Shown: positions 16,557 to 23,737 of the stretch, one piece after another
Position numbering within the stretch: the stretch's first letter is position 1
Layout of the letters: the number at the start of each line of letters is the position of its first letter
Assembly: GCF_012910785.2 (NCBI RefSeq)
Contig: NZ_WTVH02000010.1
Coordinates: 124,001-188,000, forward strand
DNA: 64,000 bases
Source of the DNA: Aromatoleum buckelii
GTDB lineage: Bacteria > Pseudomonadota > Gammaproteobacteria > Burkholderiales > Rhodocyclaceae
Direction of reading: 5' to 3'
Translations under genes and position numbers: made by a program
Notes under the pieces: generated by a model
The model's database searches: none
What the model saw: the letters and a program-made list of their open reading frames with translations, nothing else
Told to the model about the DNA's origin: nothing

Positions 16557-18088
16557 CAGGTCTGCTCCATGAACGTTTTCCGTGCGACCAGCCGGCGCAC
16601 GTCATCCTTCCTGACCTTGCCGAGCGCGGTGCGCGGCAGTTCGTCGAGGAACACCACCTCTTTCGGCAGCTTGTAGCGGGCGATGCGGCCTTCCAGCAGC
16701 TGCAGCACGTGCCCCGTGTCGAGCGTGCGGCCTTCGAGCGGCACGACGACGGCGACGACGACTTCGCCCCAGCGCTCGTCGGGCCGGCCGACGACCGCTA
16801 CTTCGGCGATGTTGGGCGATTCGCCGAGCAGGTTCTCGATCTCGGCGGGATAGATGTTCTCCCCGCCGGAGATGATCATTTCCTTCTTGCGCCCGTCGAC
16901 CCAGAGAAAGCCTTCGCTGTCCTGGTGGCCCATGTCCCCGGTACGAAACCACCCGTCCTGGAGCACTGCGGCAGTCGCCTGCGGGTCGTTCCAGTACGCG
17001 CTCATGACGTTCGGGCCGCGCACGAGGATTTCGCCGGTCGCGCCCGGCTTCACGTCGCGCCCGTCATCGCCGACGACGCGCAGGCTGCAGTGCGGCGCCG
17101 CACGACCGGCCGAACCGGCCTTGCGTTGCGCGTCTGCGGGCTTGACGTACGCGGCGATCGGGCAAGTCTCGGTCGAGCCGTAGATCTGTACGAGCGGCAC
17201 GCCGCGCCGGTGCACTTCGCGGATCAGTCGCTCGGGGACGATCGTCGAGCCGGTCGTGATCATGCGCAGGCTCGACAGGTCGGCACTCTCCCAGCGCGGG
17301 CGGGCGATCATCATTTCGAGTTGCGCCGGCACGAGCACGGTTAGCGTGATGCGTTCCTGCTCGATCGCGTCGAAAGTCGCGTCGGCGTCGAACTTCGGAT
17401 GCAGCACGACGGTGGCGCCAACGGAGAACGCCGGAGTCGTCTGGTTGTTGAGCCCGCCGACGTGAAACAGCGGCAGCGTCGTCAGGATGCGGTCGTCGGT
17501 GCTCAGCTCGTGCAGGTCGATGCTGTTCGCGGCGTTCCACCCCAGCGCGCCCTGCGACAGCAGCGCCCCTTTCGGCTTGCCGGTCGTGCCCGACGTGTAG
17601 CAGATCAGCAGCGGGGTCTGCGGCCCGACTTCCGGGTCGCGCGCCACTGCGTCACCGCTGCGCTCGAGCAGCGCGTCGTACGAAATCCAGCCTTGCGGCG
17701 GCGCATCGAACGCGACCAGCGTCACGTCCGCCAGCGCGTCGCGGAACGCGTCGATCTGCGCGACGAAGCGCGGCTCGACGAGCAGCACCGACGGCGGACA
17801 GTCCGCGAGCAATTGCCGGTGCTCCGGCCCGGCCAGGCGCCAGTTCAGCGGCATGAACAGCGCGCCGAGCCGCGCACAGGCGAACAGCGTCGCGAGCATC
17901 TCCGGGCTGTTGTAGCCGAGATATGCGACGCAGCTGCGATGCCTCACGCCGGACGCGTTGAGCGCCGACGCGAGCCGCTCGACCAGCGCGGCCAGCTGCG
18001 CGTACGACAGGTCGCGCTCCGGGAACCGGATTGCCGTCTTGCCGGGCACGAGCCCGGCGTGGCGGTCTATCCATTCGGACAGCTCCAT
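16556..18088 (-). CDS. iaaB: AMP-forming carboxylate-CoA ligase, probable indoleacetate-CoA ligase
   Basis: A 510-residue ANL-superfamily ligase. Motif A3 is YTSGTTGKPKGALLSQG, A5 is IYGSTETCPIA, A7/A8 run through WFRTGDMGHQDSEGFLWVDG, and the catalytic lysine is in PRTALGKVRK. The GGAGGAG five bases before the ATG at 18088 fixes the start. In A. aromaticum an indoleacetate-specific ligase (IaaB) is encoded in the iaa cluster although the main pathway starts from free indoleacetate; its ester may act as signal or side product. Placement between thiolase and HyuA-type genes matches that organisation as I recall it. Specificity is not readable from sequence. Confidence 0.8.
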   Translation of the reverse strand: MELSEWIDRHAGLVPGKTAIRFPERDLSYAQLAALVERLASALNASGVRHRSCVAYLGYNSPEMLATLFACARLGALFMPLNWRLAGPEHRQLLADCPPSVLLVEPRFVAQIDAFRDALADVTLVAFDAPPQGWISYDALLERSGDAVARDPEVGPQTPLLICYTSGTTGKPKGALLSQGALGWNAANSIDLHELSTDDRILTTLPLFHVGGLNNQTTPAFSVGATVVLHPKFDADATFDAIEQERITLTVLVPAQLEMMIARPRWESADLSSLRMITTGSTIVPERLIREVHRRGVPLVQIYGSTETCPIAAYVKPADAQRKAGSAGRAAPHCSLRVVGDDGRDVKPGATGEILVRGPNVMSAYWNDPQATAAVLQDGWFRTGDMGHQDSEGFLWVDGRKKEMIISGGENIYPAEIENLLGESPNIAEVAVVGRPDERWGEVVVAVVVPLEGRTLDTGHVLQLLEGRIARYKLPKEVVFLDELPRTALGKVRKDDVRRLVARKTFMEQT

Positions 18089-18118
18089 GCCCACTCCTCC
18101 TCCAGTTGTCTCGTCACG

Positions 18119-18189
18119 GGCGCTTTTTGCGCCTCTATAAACACGCTTTCACTCTGGTCGGGGTACGTCTGTCCGGGCGCTTTTGCGCC
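18119..18189. repeat. Two copies of a GGCGC-T(4-5)-GCGCC hairpin repeat
   Basis: In the 144-base gap between thiolase and ligase genes the string GGCGCTTTTTGCGCCTCT occurs at 18119-18136 and again, with one T fewer, at 18176-18192. Each copy folds into a 5-bp stem with a T loop. Possible intercistronic mRNA structure that tunes expression between the first and later operon genes. Confidence 0.6.
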
Positions 18190-18232
18190 TCTCGTCGCTC
18201 CCCGTCGGGGGAGCTCGTGCAGCTTGCGTTGC

Positions 18233-19438
18233 CTATGCGTCACATACTTCGATCACCACCGCCATCGCCGTGTCGCCGGCCGCGCAGCCGGTGAAGAGGC
18301 CGAAGCCGCCGCCGCGCAGCGCGAGCTCCTCGATCAGCTCGATGATCGCGCGCGTGCCCATCGGCGCCTGCGGGTGGCCCCACACGAGCGAGCAGCCGTA
18401 GTTGTTCATCAAAGCGAGGTCGGCGCCGGTCTCGCGGGCGAAGACGATGTCGTTCACCGCGAACGGGTTGTGCGTCTTGATCGCGGCGAGGTCGGCGATG
18501 CTGCGTCCGGCCTGGTCGAGCGCGCGGCGCGCGGCCGGGATCATCGCTTCGGGCATGTACGCAAGCTCCGTCCGGGCGAGGCCGAAGCCGTGCAGGCGGA
18601 CTGCGATCTTCGGGTCCGCCGATAGCTCGCGCGCCTTGTCCGGCGTCGTGACGACGATCGCGGCGTTGCCGTCGGCCGGGTGCGTCTGCGCGCCGAACGT
18701 CACGCTGCCGCCGTCGATGACGGGCCGCAGCTTCGCGAGCCCCTCGGCCGTCGACCGGGACGTGCCTTCGTCGCCGTCGAGCGTCGCGGCCGTCTTGCGG
18801 AAGTCCGCGCTCGGCACCGCGAAAGGCAGCGTCATGAAGCGCCTGAGGAACGCCGAATCGTCGCGCAGCGCGTCGCCGTACTGCTGCTCGCGCCGCAACA
18901 CCAGTTCGTGTTGCTGTGCGGTCGTGACGTTGTGTTTCGACGCGACGTTCTCGGCGGTGGCGAGCATCGAATGGCCGCCGAGCGGGTCGCAGCCGAAGTT
19001 GTCCATGACCCAGTTTTCGGCGCTGCCGGTGCCGCCGGGAGCGCGCGGATTCGGGTAATAGAGGTGCGGTCCGTTCGACGTGCGGTCGCAGTTGATCGCG
19101 AGCGCGACGCTCGCCATGTCCGATTCGATTTCCTGCGCCGCCGCGAGCAGCGTGCGCACTCCGGTCGCACACGCCTGCATCATCGTCGGGCCGCCGGCGC
19201 GCGTTGCACCGATCATGCCGGTCAGCCACGGCAGGCCGTAGAACGCGTGCTGTTGCGGCACCGAGAAGCCGAGCACGCCGTAGTCGAACAGCGCGGGATC
19301 GATTGCGCGCCGGCCCAGCTCCTCGCGCGCGACGTGCGCTGCGAAGCGGACGCTGTGGAGATTTGCGAAGCTTCCCTGCCAGCGCGCGAACGGCGTGCTC
19401 CAGTAAGCGCCGTACGGAATTTCGGCCTTGTAGCTCAC
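18233..19438 (-). CDS. Thiolase (3-ketoacyl-CoA thiolase family)
   Basis: A 401-residue thiolase-fold enzyme. The acylated cysteine lies in MMQACATGVRT (about residue 89), the His region is NNYGCSLVWGHPQAPMG and the second catalytic Cys is in LFTGCAAGDTAM. The start is a GTG at 19438. The N-terminus is shorter than in common acetyl-CoA acetyltransferases and lacks the opening beta strand. In the presumed pathway it would cleave 2-aminobenzoylacetyl-CoA to 2-aminobenzoyl-CoA and acetyl-CoA. First structural gene after the GntR regulator; a 15-codon reading frame (MKSIRIIGTAKAVLS) ends over its start codon. Confidence 0.85.
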   Translation of the reverse strand: MSYKAEIPYGAYWSTPFARWQGSFANLHSVRFAAHVAREELGRRAIDPALFDYGVLGFSVPQQHAFYGLPWLTGMIGATRAGGPTMMQACATGVRTLLAAAQEIESDMASVALAINCDRTSNGPHLYYPNPRAPGGTGSAENWVMDNFGCDPLGGHSMLATAENVASKHNVTTAQQHELVLRREQQYGDALRDDSAFLRRFMTLPFAVPSADFRKTAATLDGDEGTSRSTAEGLAKLRPVIDGGSVTFGAQTHPADGNAAIVVTTPDKARELSADPKIAVRLHGFGLARTELAYMPEAMIPAARRALDQAGRSIADLAAIKTHNPFAVNDIVFARETGADLALMNNYGCSLVWGHPQAPMGTRAIIELIEELALRGGGFGLFTGCAAGDTAMAVVIEVCDA

Positions 19439-19561
19439 GACAGGACCGCCTTTGCGGTGCCGATGATGCGGATGCTCTTCATTCGTTCCGGTCTCCGTGG
19501 TTGTTCGCGGGGAGGTATGACGTGTCGGGGCGGGATGCTGTGGGGCCGAGGCGCGAGACGG

Positions 19562-20245
19562 CTATCCGGCCGCGCTGTCGTCGAGGCCGACCGCGACGAT
19601 GAACGCGTGCTTGGCTTCCGACAGATGCTCGTGCATCGCCGCTGCCGCGGCATCGCCATCGCCGGCGGCGAGCGCTGCGGCGATGCGGCCGAGCCCGCGC
19701 AGCACGATCGTGCGGATCTGCGCGTCGCCGAGCGTCAGCGTGCGGATGCGCTGCATGTGGTCCGCGTACTGTTCGACGATGCGCACGAGGCGCGGATTGG
19801 GCACCAGCGCGAGCCACGCGGCGCGAAAGCTGATGTTGGCTTCGCGAAAAGCGTCGGCGTCGTTCGCCTCGTGCGCGCGCACCGCCGCGGCGAGCGCGTC
19901 GTCGATCGAGCGGCGCATCGCCGGCGATTGCGTGAAAGCGGCGATGCGGCGGATCGCCGCCGTTTCGACGAGAAAGCGGATCTCGTAGATGTCGTTGACG
20001 TCGTCGAGCGTCAGCGCCGGGACGACGAAACTGCGCCCGTCGGAGACCAGCAGGCCTTCGCTCGACAGGCGCCGCAACGCTTCGCGCACCGGGGTGCGCG
20101 ACACGCCGAGCTGCTCGGCGAGCTGGACTTCCTGCAGCGGCTGGCCGGCGACGATCATGCCGTTGCGCAGATGCGAGCGCAGTTTGTGATACACCTGCTC
20201 GCCGAGGGCAAGCGGACGTTCGACAGGTTTGAGTGACGGAACCAT
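19562..20245 (-). CDS. GntR-family (FadR/FCD subgroup) transcriptional regulator
   Basis: A 227-residue regulator. The winged HTH occupies residues about 12-75 (LGEQVYHKLRSHLRNGMIVA, then QLAEQLGVSRTPVREALRRL), followed by an all-helical FCD ligand domain with DVNDIYEIRFLVETAAIRR. It heads the minus-strand indoleacetate-type operon. A perfect TGTATACA-centred palindrome lies 48 bases upstream of its start, and a related site precedes the divergent operon at 21.6 kb, so it likely represses itself and both gene sets. The inducer is unknown; an acid or CoA ester of the pathway is the obvious guess. Confidence 0.88.
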   Translation of the reverse strand: MVPSLKPVERPLALGEQVYHKLRSHLRNGMIVAGQPLQEVQLAEQLGVSRTPVREALRRLSSEGLLVSDGRSFVVPALTLDDVNDIYEIRFLVETAAIRRIAAFTQSPAMRRSIDDALAAAVRAHEANDADAFREANISFRAAWLALVPNPRLVRIVEQYADHMQRIRTLTLGDAQIRTIVLRGLGRIAAALAAGDGDAAAAAMHEHLSEAKHAFIVAVGLDDSAAG

Positions 20246-20292
20246 GAGCAGAACCTTGCAGGGGCAAATGCGGGGCCGAAGGCCGATGAATG

Positions 20293-20310
20293 AATACTGT
20301 ATACAGTATT
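20293..20310. promoter_or_regulatory. Perfect 18-bp palindrome, candidate GntR operator
   Basis: AATACTGTATACAGTATT is a perfect palindrome in the gap between the divergent GntR and TetR-like genes. The TGTATACA core is typical of FCD-type GntR operators. A second copy of the ATACTGTATACA part is at 21518-21529. Confidence 0.75.
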
Positions 20311-20497
20311 TTTTTGCATGTAAAGGCGAGGAGACGGACGAACATCCGACACTGCAATCGTGGCGAAGGCGGAAGCGGGTAGCGGTTCGGCACGGCTCCC
20401 GACAGCGTTACATAGGAACTGCTGCGCGATTTGCTGCATCGGGCCGCGGCGCTCGTTATGATCCTGTCCCCATCCGACCTCCCATGCCCCGGTTTCG

Positions 20498-21421
20498 ATG
20501 ACTCAGCCCCCGACCGTTTCCGAACACAGCACTGCCCAGCCTTCCGCGGTCGAAGCCGAAATCCTGCGGCTGTCGCGCGATGAGCCGGCGCTCGGCCAAG
20601 CCGCGGTGGCAGAGCGGCTGCGCCAGGCCGGGCTGCCAATCTCGCCGTCCGGCGTGCGCTACATCTGGCAGAAGCATGGCCTGGAGACCGCGGTCAAGCG
20701 CCTGCGGGCGCTTGCCGGCAGTTCGCGCGAAGGACTGGCGGCCCTCACCGACACGCAGCGCGGGCTGCTCGAGCGCGGCGCGCTCACCGCACGGCTCGTC
20801 CGCAGCGCCTCGCCCGGAGCGGCCGCAGATGCCGTCGAAGAGCCGATCGACCGCCGCCAGGTGATCCTCAACGCGGCTGCCGAGCTGTTCGCGGAGCAGG
20901 GCTACGACCGCAGCTCGATCCGCGACATCGCGCGCAAGGTCGGGCTCTTGCCCGGCTCGGTCTATCACTATTTCGCATCGAAGGACGAGCTCTACCTGGC
21001 GGTGCACGGCGAAGGCTTCCGGCGCCTGACGGCAGCGGTCACGGCCGCGATCGGTGAAACCCGCGATCCGTGGGAACGCCTCATGCGGGCCTGCGAAGTC
21101 CATGTCGGCGGCATCGCGACCGGCTCTCCGGTCGACCGCGTGACCGGCCACAATCTCGCGATGATCCGCCACCACGGGTTGTTCGCGAAAATCCGCCCGG
21201 TGCGCGAAGCGTATGAAAACATCTACCGCGAACTCATCGACGCGCTGCCGCTCGCGCCCGGCACCGACCGCACGCTGCTGCGCCTGCTGCTGCTCAGCGC
21301 CATGAACTGGGTGTACATCTGGTATCGCGAAGGCCGGCGCTCGCCGAAGGAGATCGCCGACGCGATGGTCGACATGCTGCGCCACGGCGTCGAGCGGGCC
21401 CCGCGGCCGCACGACGCGTAG
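20498..21421 (+). CDS. TetR/AcrR-like regulator with additional N-terminal helix-turn-helix
   Basis: A 307-residue protein, about 100 residues longer than a usual TetR. The TetR DNA-binding domain is internal, residues about 116-170 (RRQVILNAAAELFAEQGYDR, then VGLLPGSVYHYFASKDELYL), followed by the helical ligand domain. The N-terminal 100 residues contain another HTH-like stretch (ALGQAAVAERLRQAGLPISP followed by GVRYIWQKHGL), similar to winged helices of transposase/integrase N-termini. TetR proteins of aromatic degraders often bind CoA esters. It is divergent from the GntR gene and upstream of the plus-strand pathway genes, so it probably helps regulate them. Confidence 0.82.
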   Translation: MTQPPTVSEHSTAQPSAVEAEILRLSRDEPALGQAAVAERLRQAGLPISPSGVRYIWQKHGLETAVKRLRALAGSSREGLAALTDTQRGLLERGALTARLVRSASPGAAADAVEEPIDRRQVILNAAAELFAEQGYDRSSIRDIARKVGLLPGSVYHYFASKDELYLAVHGEGFRRLTAAVTAAIGETRDPWERLMRACEVHVGGIATGSPVDRVTGHNLAMIRHHGLFAKIRPVREAYENIYRELIDALPLAPGTDRTLLRLLLLSAMNWVYIWYREGRRSPKEIADAMVDMLRHGVERAPRPHDA

Positions 21422-21517
21422 CCGTTTCGACCGGCCCCGCAGCCGCGCGCGAGCGGAGGCCGTTGCAGGGCGATCGCCACGATACATTGAAGTTGCGTTT
21501 TCGCGGAAGAGTACGGG

Positions 21518-21530
21518 ATACTGTATACAT
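21518..21530. promoter_or_regulatory. Second candidate GntR operator
   Basis: ATACTGTATACAT lies 70 bases before the hydroxyacyl-CoA dehydrogenase/hydratase gene. It shares the ATACTGTATACA core with the perfect palindrome at 20293, so the two operons are probably co-regulated by the GntR protein. Confidence 0.65.
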
Positions 21531-21599
21531 AAAAAACCGGGCGGCCTCTCATCGCCGCGATCCGGTCACGGACCCACTCGACACCAAAGGAACCCACGC

Positions 21600-23615
21600 A
21601 TGGCACTCCCGTTCGCCAATCCCTTGCTCGCGGGCTCGTCCCGCCCCATGCCGCGCGCGGTCGCCGTCATCGGGGCCGGCACGATCGGGCCGGATATCGG
21701 CTATTACCTCAAGAGCGCGCTGCCGGAGCTGAAGCTCACGCTCGTCGATGTCTCGCAGGCGGCGCTCGACCGCGCGCTGCAGCGCTTCCACGACTACGCG
21801 GCCAAAGCGGTCGCGAAGGGCAAGATGAGCGAAGCCGAAGCCCGAGCGGTGACCGCGAACCTCTCCGGCACGCTCGACTACGGCGACATCGCCGACGCCG
21901 ACTGGGTGCTCGAGGCGGCGACCGAGAACATCGCGCTGAAGCGCAGGATTTTCGCCGACGTCGAAGCGGTCGTGCGACCCGACGCGCTGATCACGTCGAA
22001 CACCAGTTCGCTGCCGGCCGCGCAGATTTTCGCCGAGCTGCGCCACCCCGACCGCGCCACCGTGACGCACTTCTTCGCCCCGGCGTGGAAGAACCCGGTC
22101 GTCGAAGTCGTGCGCTGGGAGAAAACCGACCCGGCAGTCGTCGAGTACCTGCGCTGGCTGTTCTGCAGCACCGGCAAAGTGCCGCTCGTCACCGACGACG
22201 TCGCGTGCTTCATGCTCGACCGGATTTTCGACAACTGGTGCAACGAGTCGGCGCTGCTGCTCGAGCGCGCGACTGCGGCCGAAATCGACACCGTCGCGGC
22301 CGAGTTCGTCCATGCCGGCCCGTTCTTCGTGCTGAACCTCGCGAACGGCAACCCGATCATCACCGAGACGAACACGCTGCAGGCCGAGATCGAAGGCCCG
22401 CACTACCGGCCCGCGCCGGTCTTCCGCTCGGTCGATCGCTGGCTCACGGTCGCCCCCGGCAAGTCGGTGCCGGTGTCGCCCGAAACGGCCGAGGCCGTGC
22501 GCGAGCGCCTGCTCGGCGTGCTGTTCTCACAGAGCGCGGACATCCTCGATCGCAACATCGGCGAACCGGCGGATCTGGATTTCGGCTGCCGCCAAGCGCT
22601 CGGATTCCGCAAGGGACCGCTCGATCTGATGCGCGACCTCGGAGATGACACGACCGGCCGCATCGTCGAACGCTTCTGCGCGGAGCGACCGGGAATGCCC
22701 GAGCCGCGACGCTCGTTTGCCGCGTACCAGGATTTCCTGCGACACGTGCTCGTCGATGATGTCGACGGCGTCAAGGTCATCACGCTGCGCCGCCCCGAAG
22801 CGATGAACGCGCTGCACGACGAGATGACGGACGAGATCCTGTCGGTGATCCGCCGGCACGAACACGACGCCGAAGTCACCGGTTTCGTCATCACCGGCTA
22901 CGGCAACCGCGCGTTCTGCGCCGGCGCCGACATCGGCCGCTTCCCGCGCCTGCTGGGCGACGCGGCGGGCGCCGCGCAGTACGCGCGCGACTGCTCGCGC
23001 CTCCTCGTGTATCTGGACAGCATGAAGAAGCCGGTCGTCGCGGCCTTGAACGGCATGGTGCTCGGCGGCGGCTTCGAACTGGCGATCCGCTGCCACGGCA
23101 TCGTCGCGCTGAAGGACGCGTGGATGCAGCTGCCCGAAGTCACGCTCGGCATCGTGCACGGCATCGGCGCGATGGTCGTGCCGTACCGGCGCTGGCCGCA
23201 GGCGTCGCGCGAGTTCAACGGCATGCTGCGCCGCGCCGAGCGCCTCAAGGCCGGGCGTGCGCTCGAACTCGGCGTTATCGACGAGCTCGCCGACGACTAT
23301 CCGGGGCTGGTGCGCGCCGCGGTCGCGCGGGTCCGTGCGCTGTCCGGCAAGGTGGCGGGGATTCCGAACGGGGCGATCGACATCGCGCCGCTCGACCGCA
23401 TCGAACCGAAAGCCGCGAACGGGCAGGTCCTGAGCGCCGAAGTCATCCGCCTGATGGAATCCGCGATCCACGAAGCGGCGTCCGCCCGCACGCTCGACGA
23501 GGCGCTGGAAGTCGGCTATCGCGCGTTCGGCGAGAGCGCCTGCACCCACGCCGCGCGCGAAGGCATCACCGCGTTCCAGGAAAAGCGCAAGCCGGACTTC
23601 ACGAAGACGCCGTAA
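21600..23615 (+). CDS. Bifunctional 3-hydroxyacyl-CoA dehydrogenase/enoyl-CoA hydratase
   Basis: A 671-residue fusion. The N-terminal half is an NAD-binding 3-hydroxyacyl-CoA dehydrogenase (VAVIGAGTIGPDIGYYL, residues about 20-36; catalytic His region VTHFFAPAWKNPVVEV). From about residue 380 an enoyl-CoA hydratase/crotonase domain follows, with AFCAGADIGRF, MVLGGGFELAI and QLPEVTLGIVHG carrying the two catalytic glutamates. The domain order is the reverse of FadB. It would hydrate 2-aminocinnamoyl-CoA and oxidise the hydroxy product, the two steps before the thiolase of the opposite operon. Preceded by a GntR-type operator. Confidence 0.9.
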   Translation: MALPFANPLLAGSSRPMPRAVAVIGAGTIGPDIGYYLKSALPELKLTLVDVSQAALDRALQRFHDYAAKAVAKGKMSEAEARAVTANLSGTLDYGDIADADWVLEAATENIALKRRIFADVEAVVRPDALITSNTSSLPAAQIFAELRHPDRATVTHFFAPAWKNPVVEVVRWEKTDPAVVEYLRWLFCSTGKVPLVTDDVACFMLDRIFDNWCNESALLLERATAAEIDTVAAEFVHAGPFFVLNLANGNPIITETNTLQAEIEGPHYRPAPVFRSVDRWLTVAPGKSVPVSPETAEAVRERLLGVLFSQSADILDRNIGEPADLDFGCRQALGFRKGPLDLMRDLGDDTTGRIVERFCAERPGMPEPRRSFAAYQDFLRHVLVDDVDGVKVITLRRPEAMNALHDEMTDEILSVIRRHEHDAEVTGFVITGYGNRAFCAGADIGRFPRLLGDAAGAAQYARDCSRLLVYLDSMKKPVVAALNGMVLGGGFELAIRCHGIVALKDAWMQLPEVTLGIVHGIGAMVVPYRRWPQASREFNGMLRRAERLKAGRALELGVIDELADDYPGLVRAAVARVRALSGKVAGIPNGAIDIAPLDRIEPKAANGQVLSAEVIRLMESAIHEAASARTLDEALEVGYRAFGESACTHAAREGITAFQEKRKPDFTKTP

Positions 23616-23737
23616 GACCAGGCCCGGATGTTTCGCCCGCCCCGCTCCTTTCGCGAGCGGAGGCGGGGAGTGCACGGCGACGTTTTGCGCCTTGTCCGAC
23701 GGCTTCCGCCACCCGTCGACTGATGCGAGGAGATGAC

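Noticed and set aside
23120-23737. N-terminal extension of the benzoate-type ligase frame
   Set aside because: This overlaps the dehydrogenase/hydratase gene and is Arg-rich; the ligase begins at 23738 after GAGGAG.
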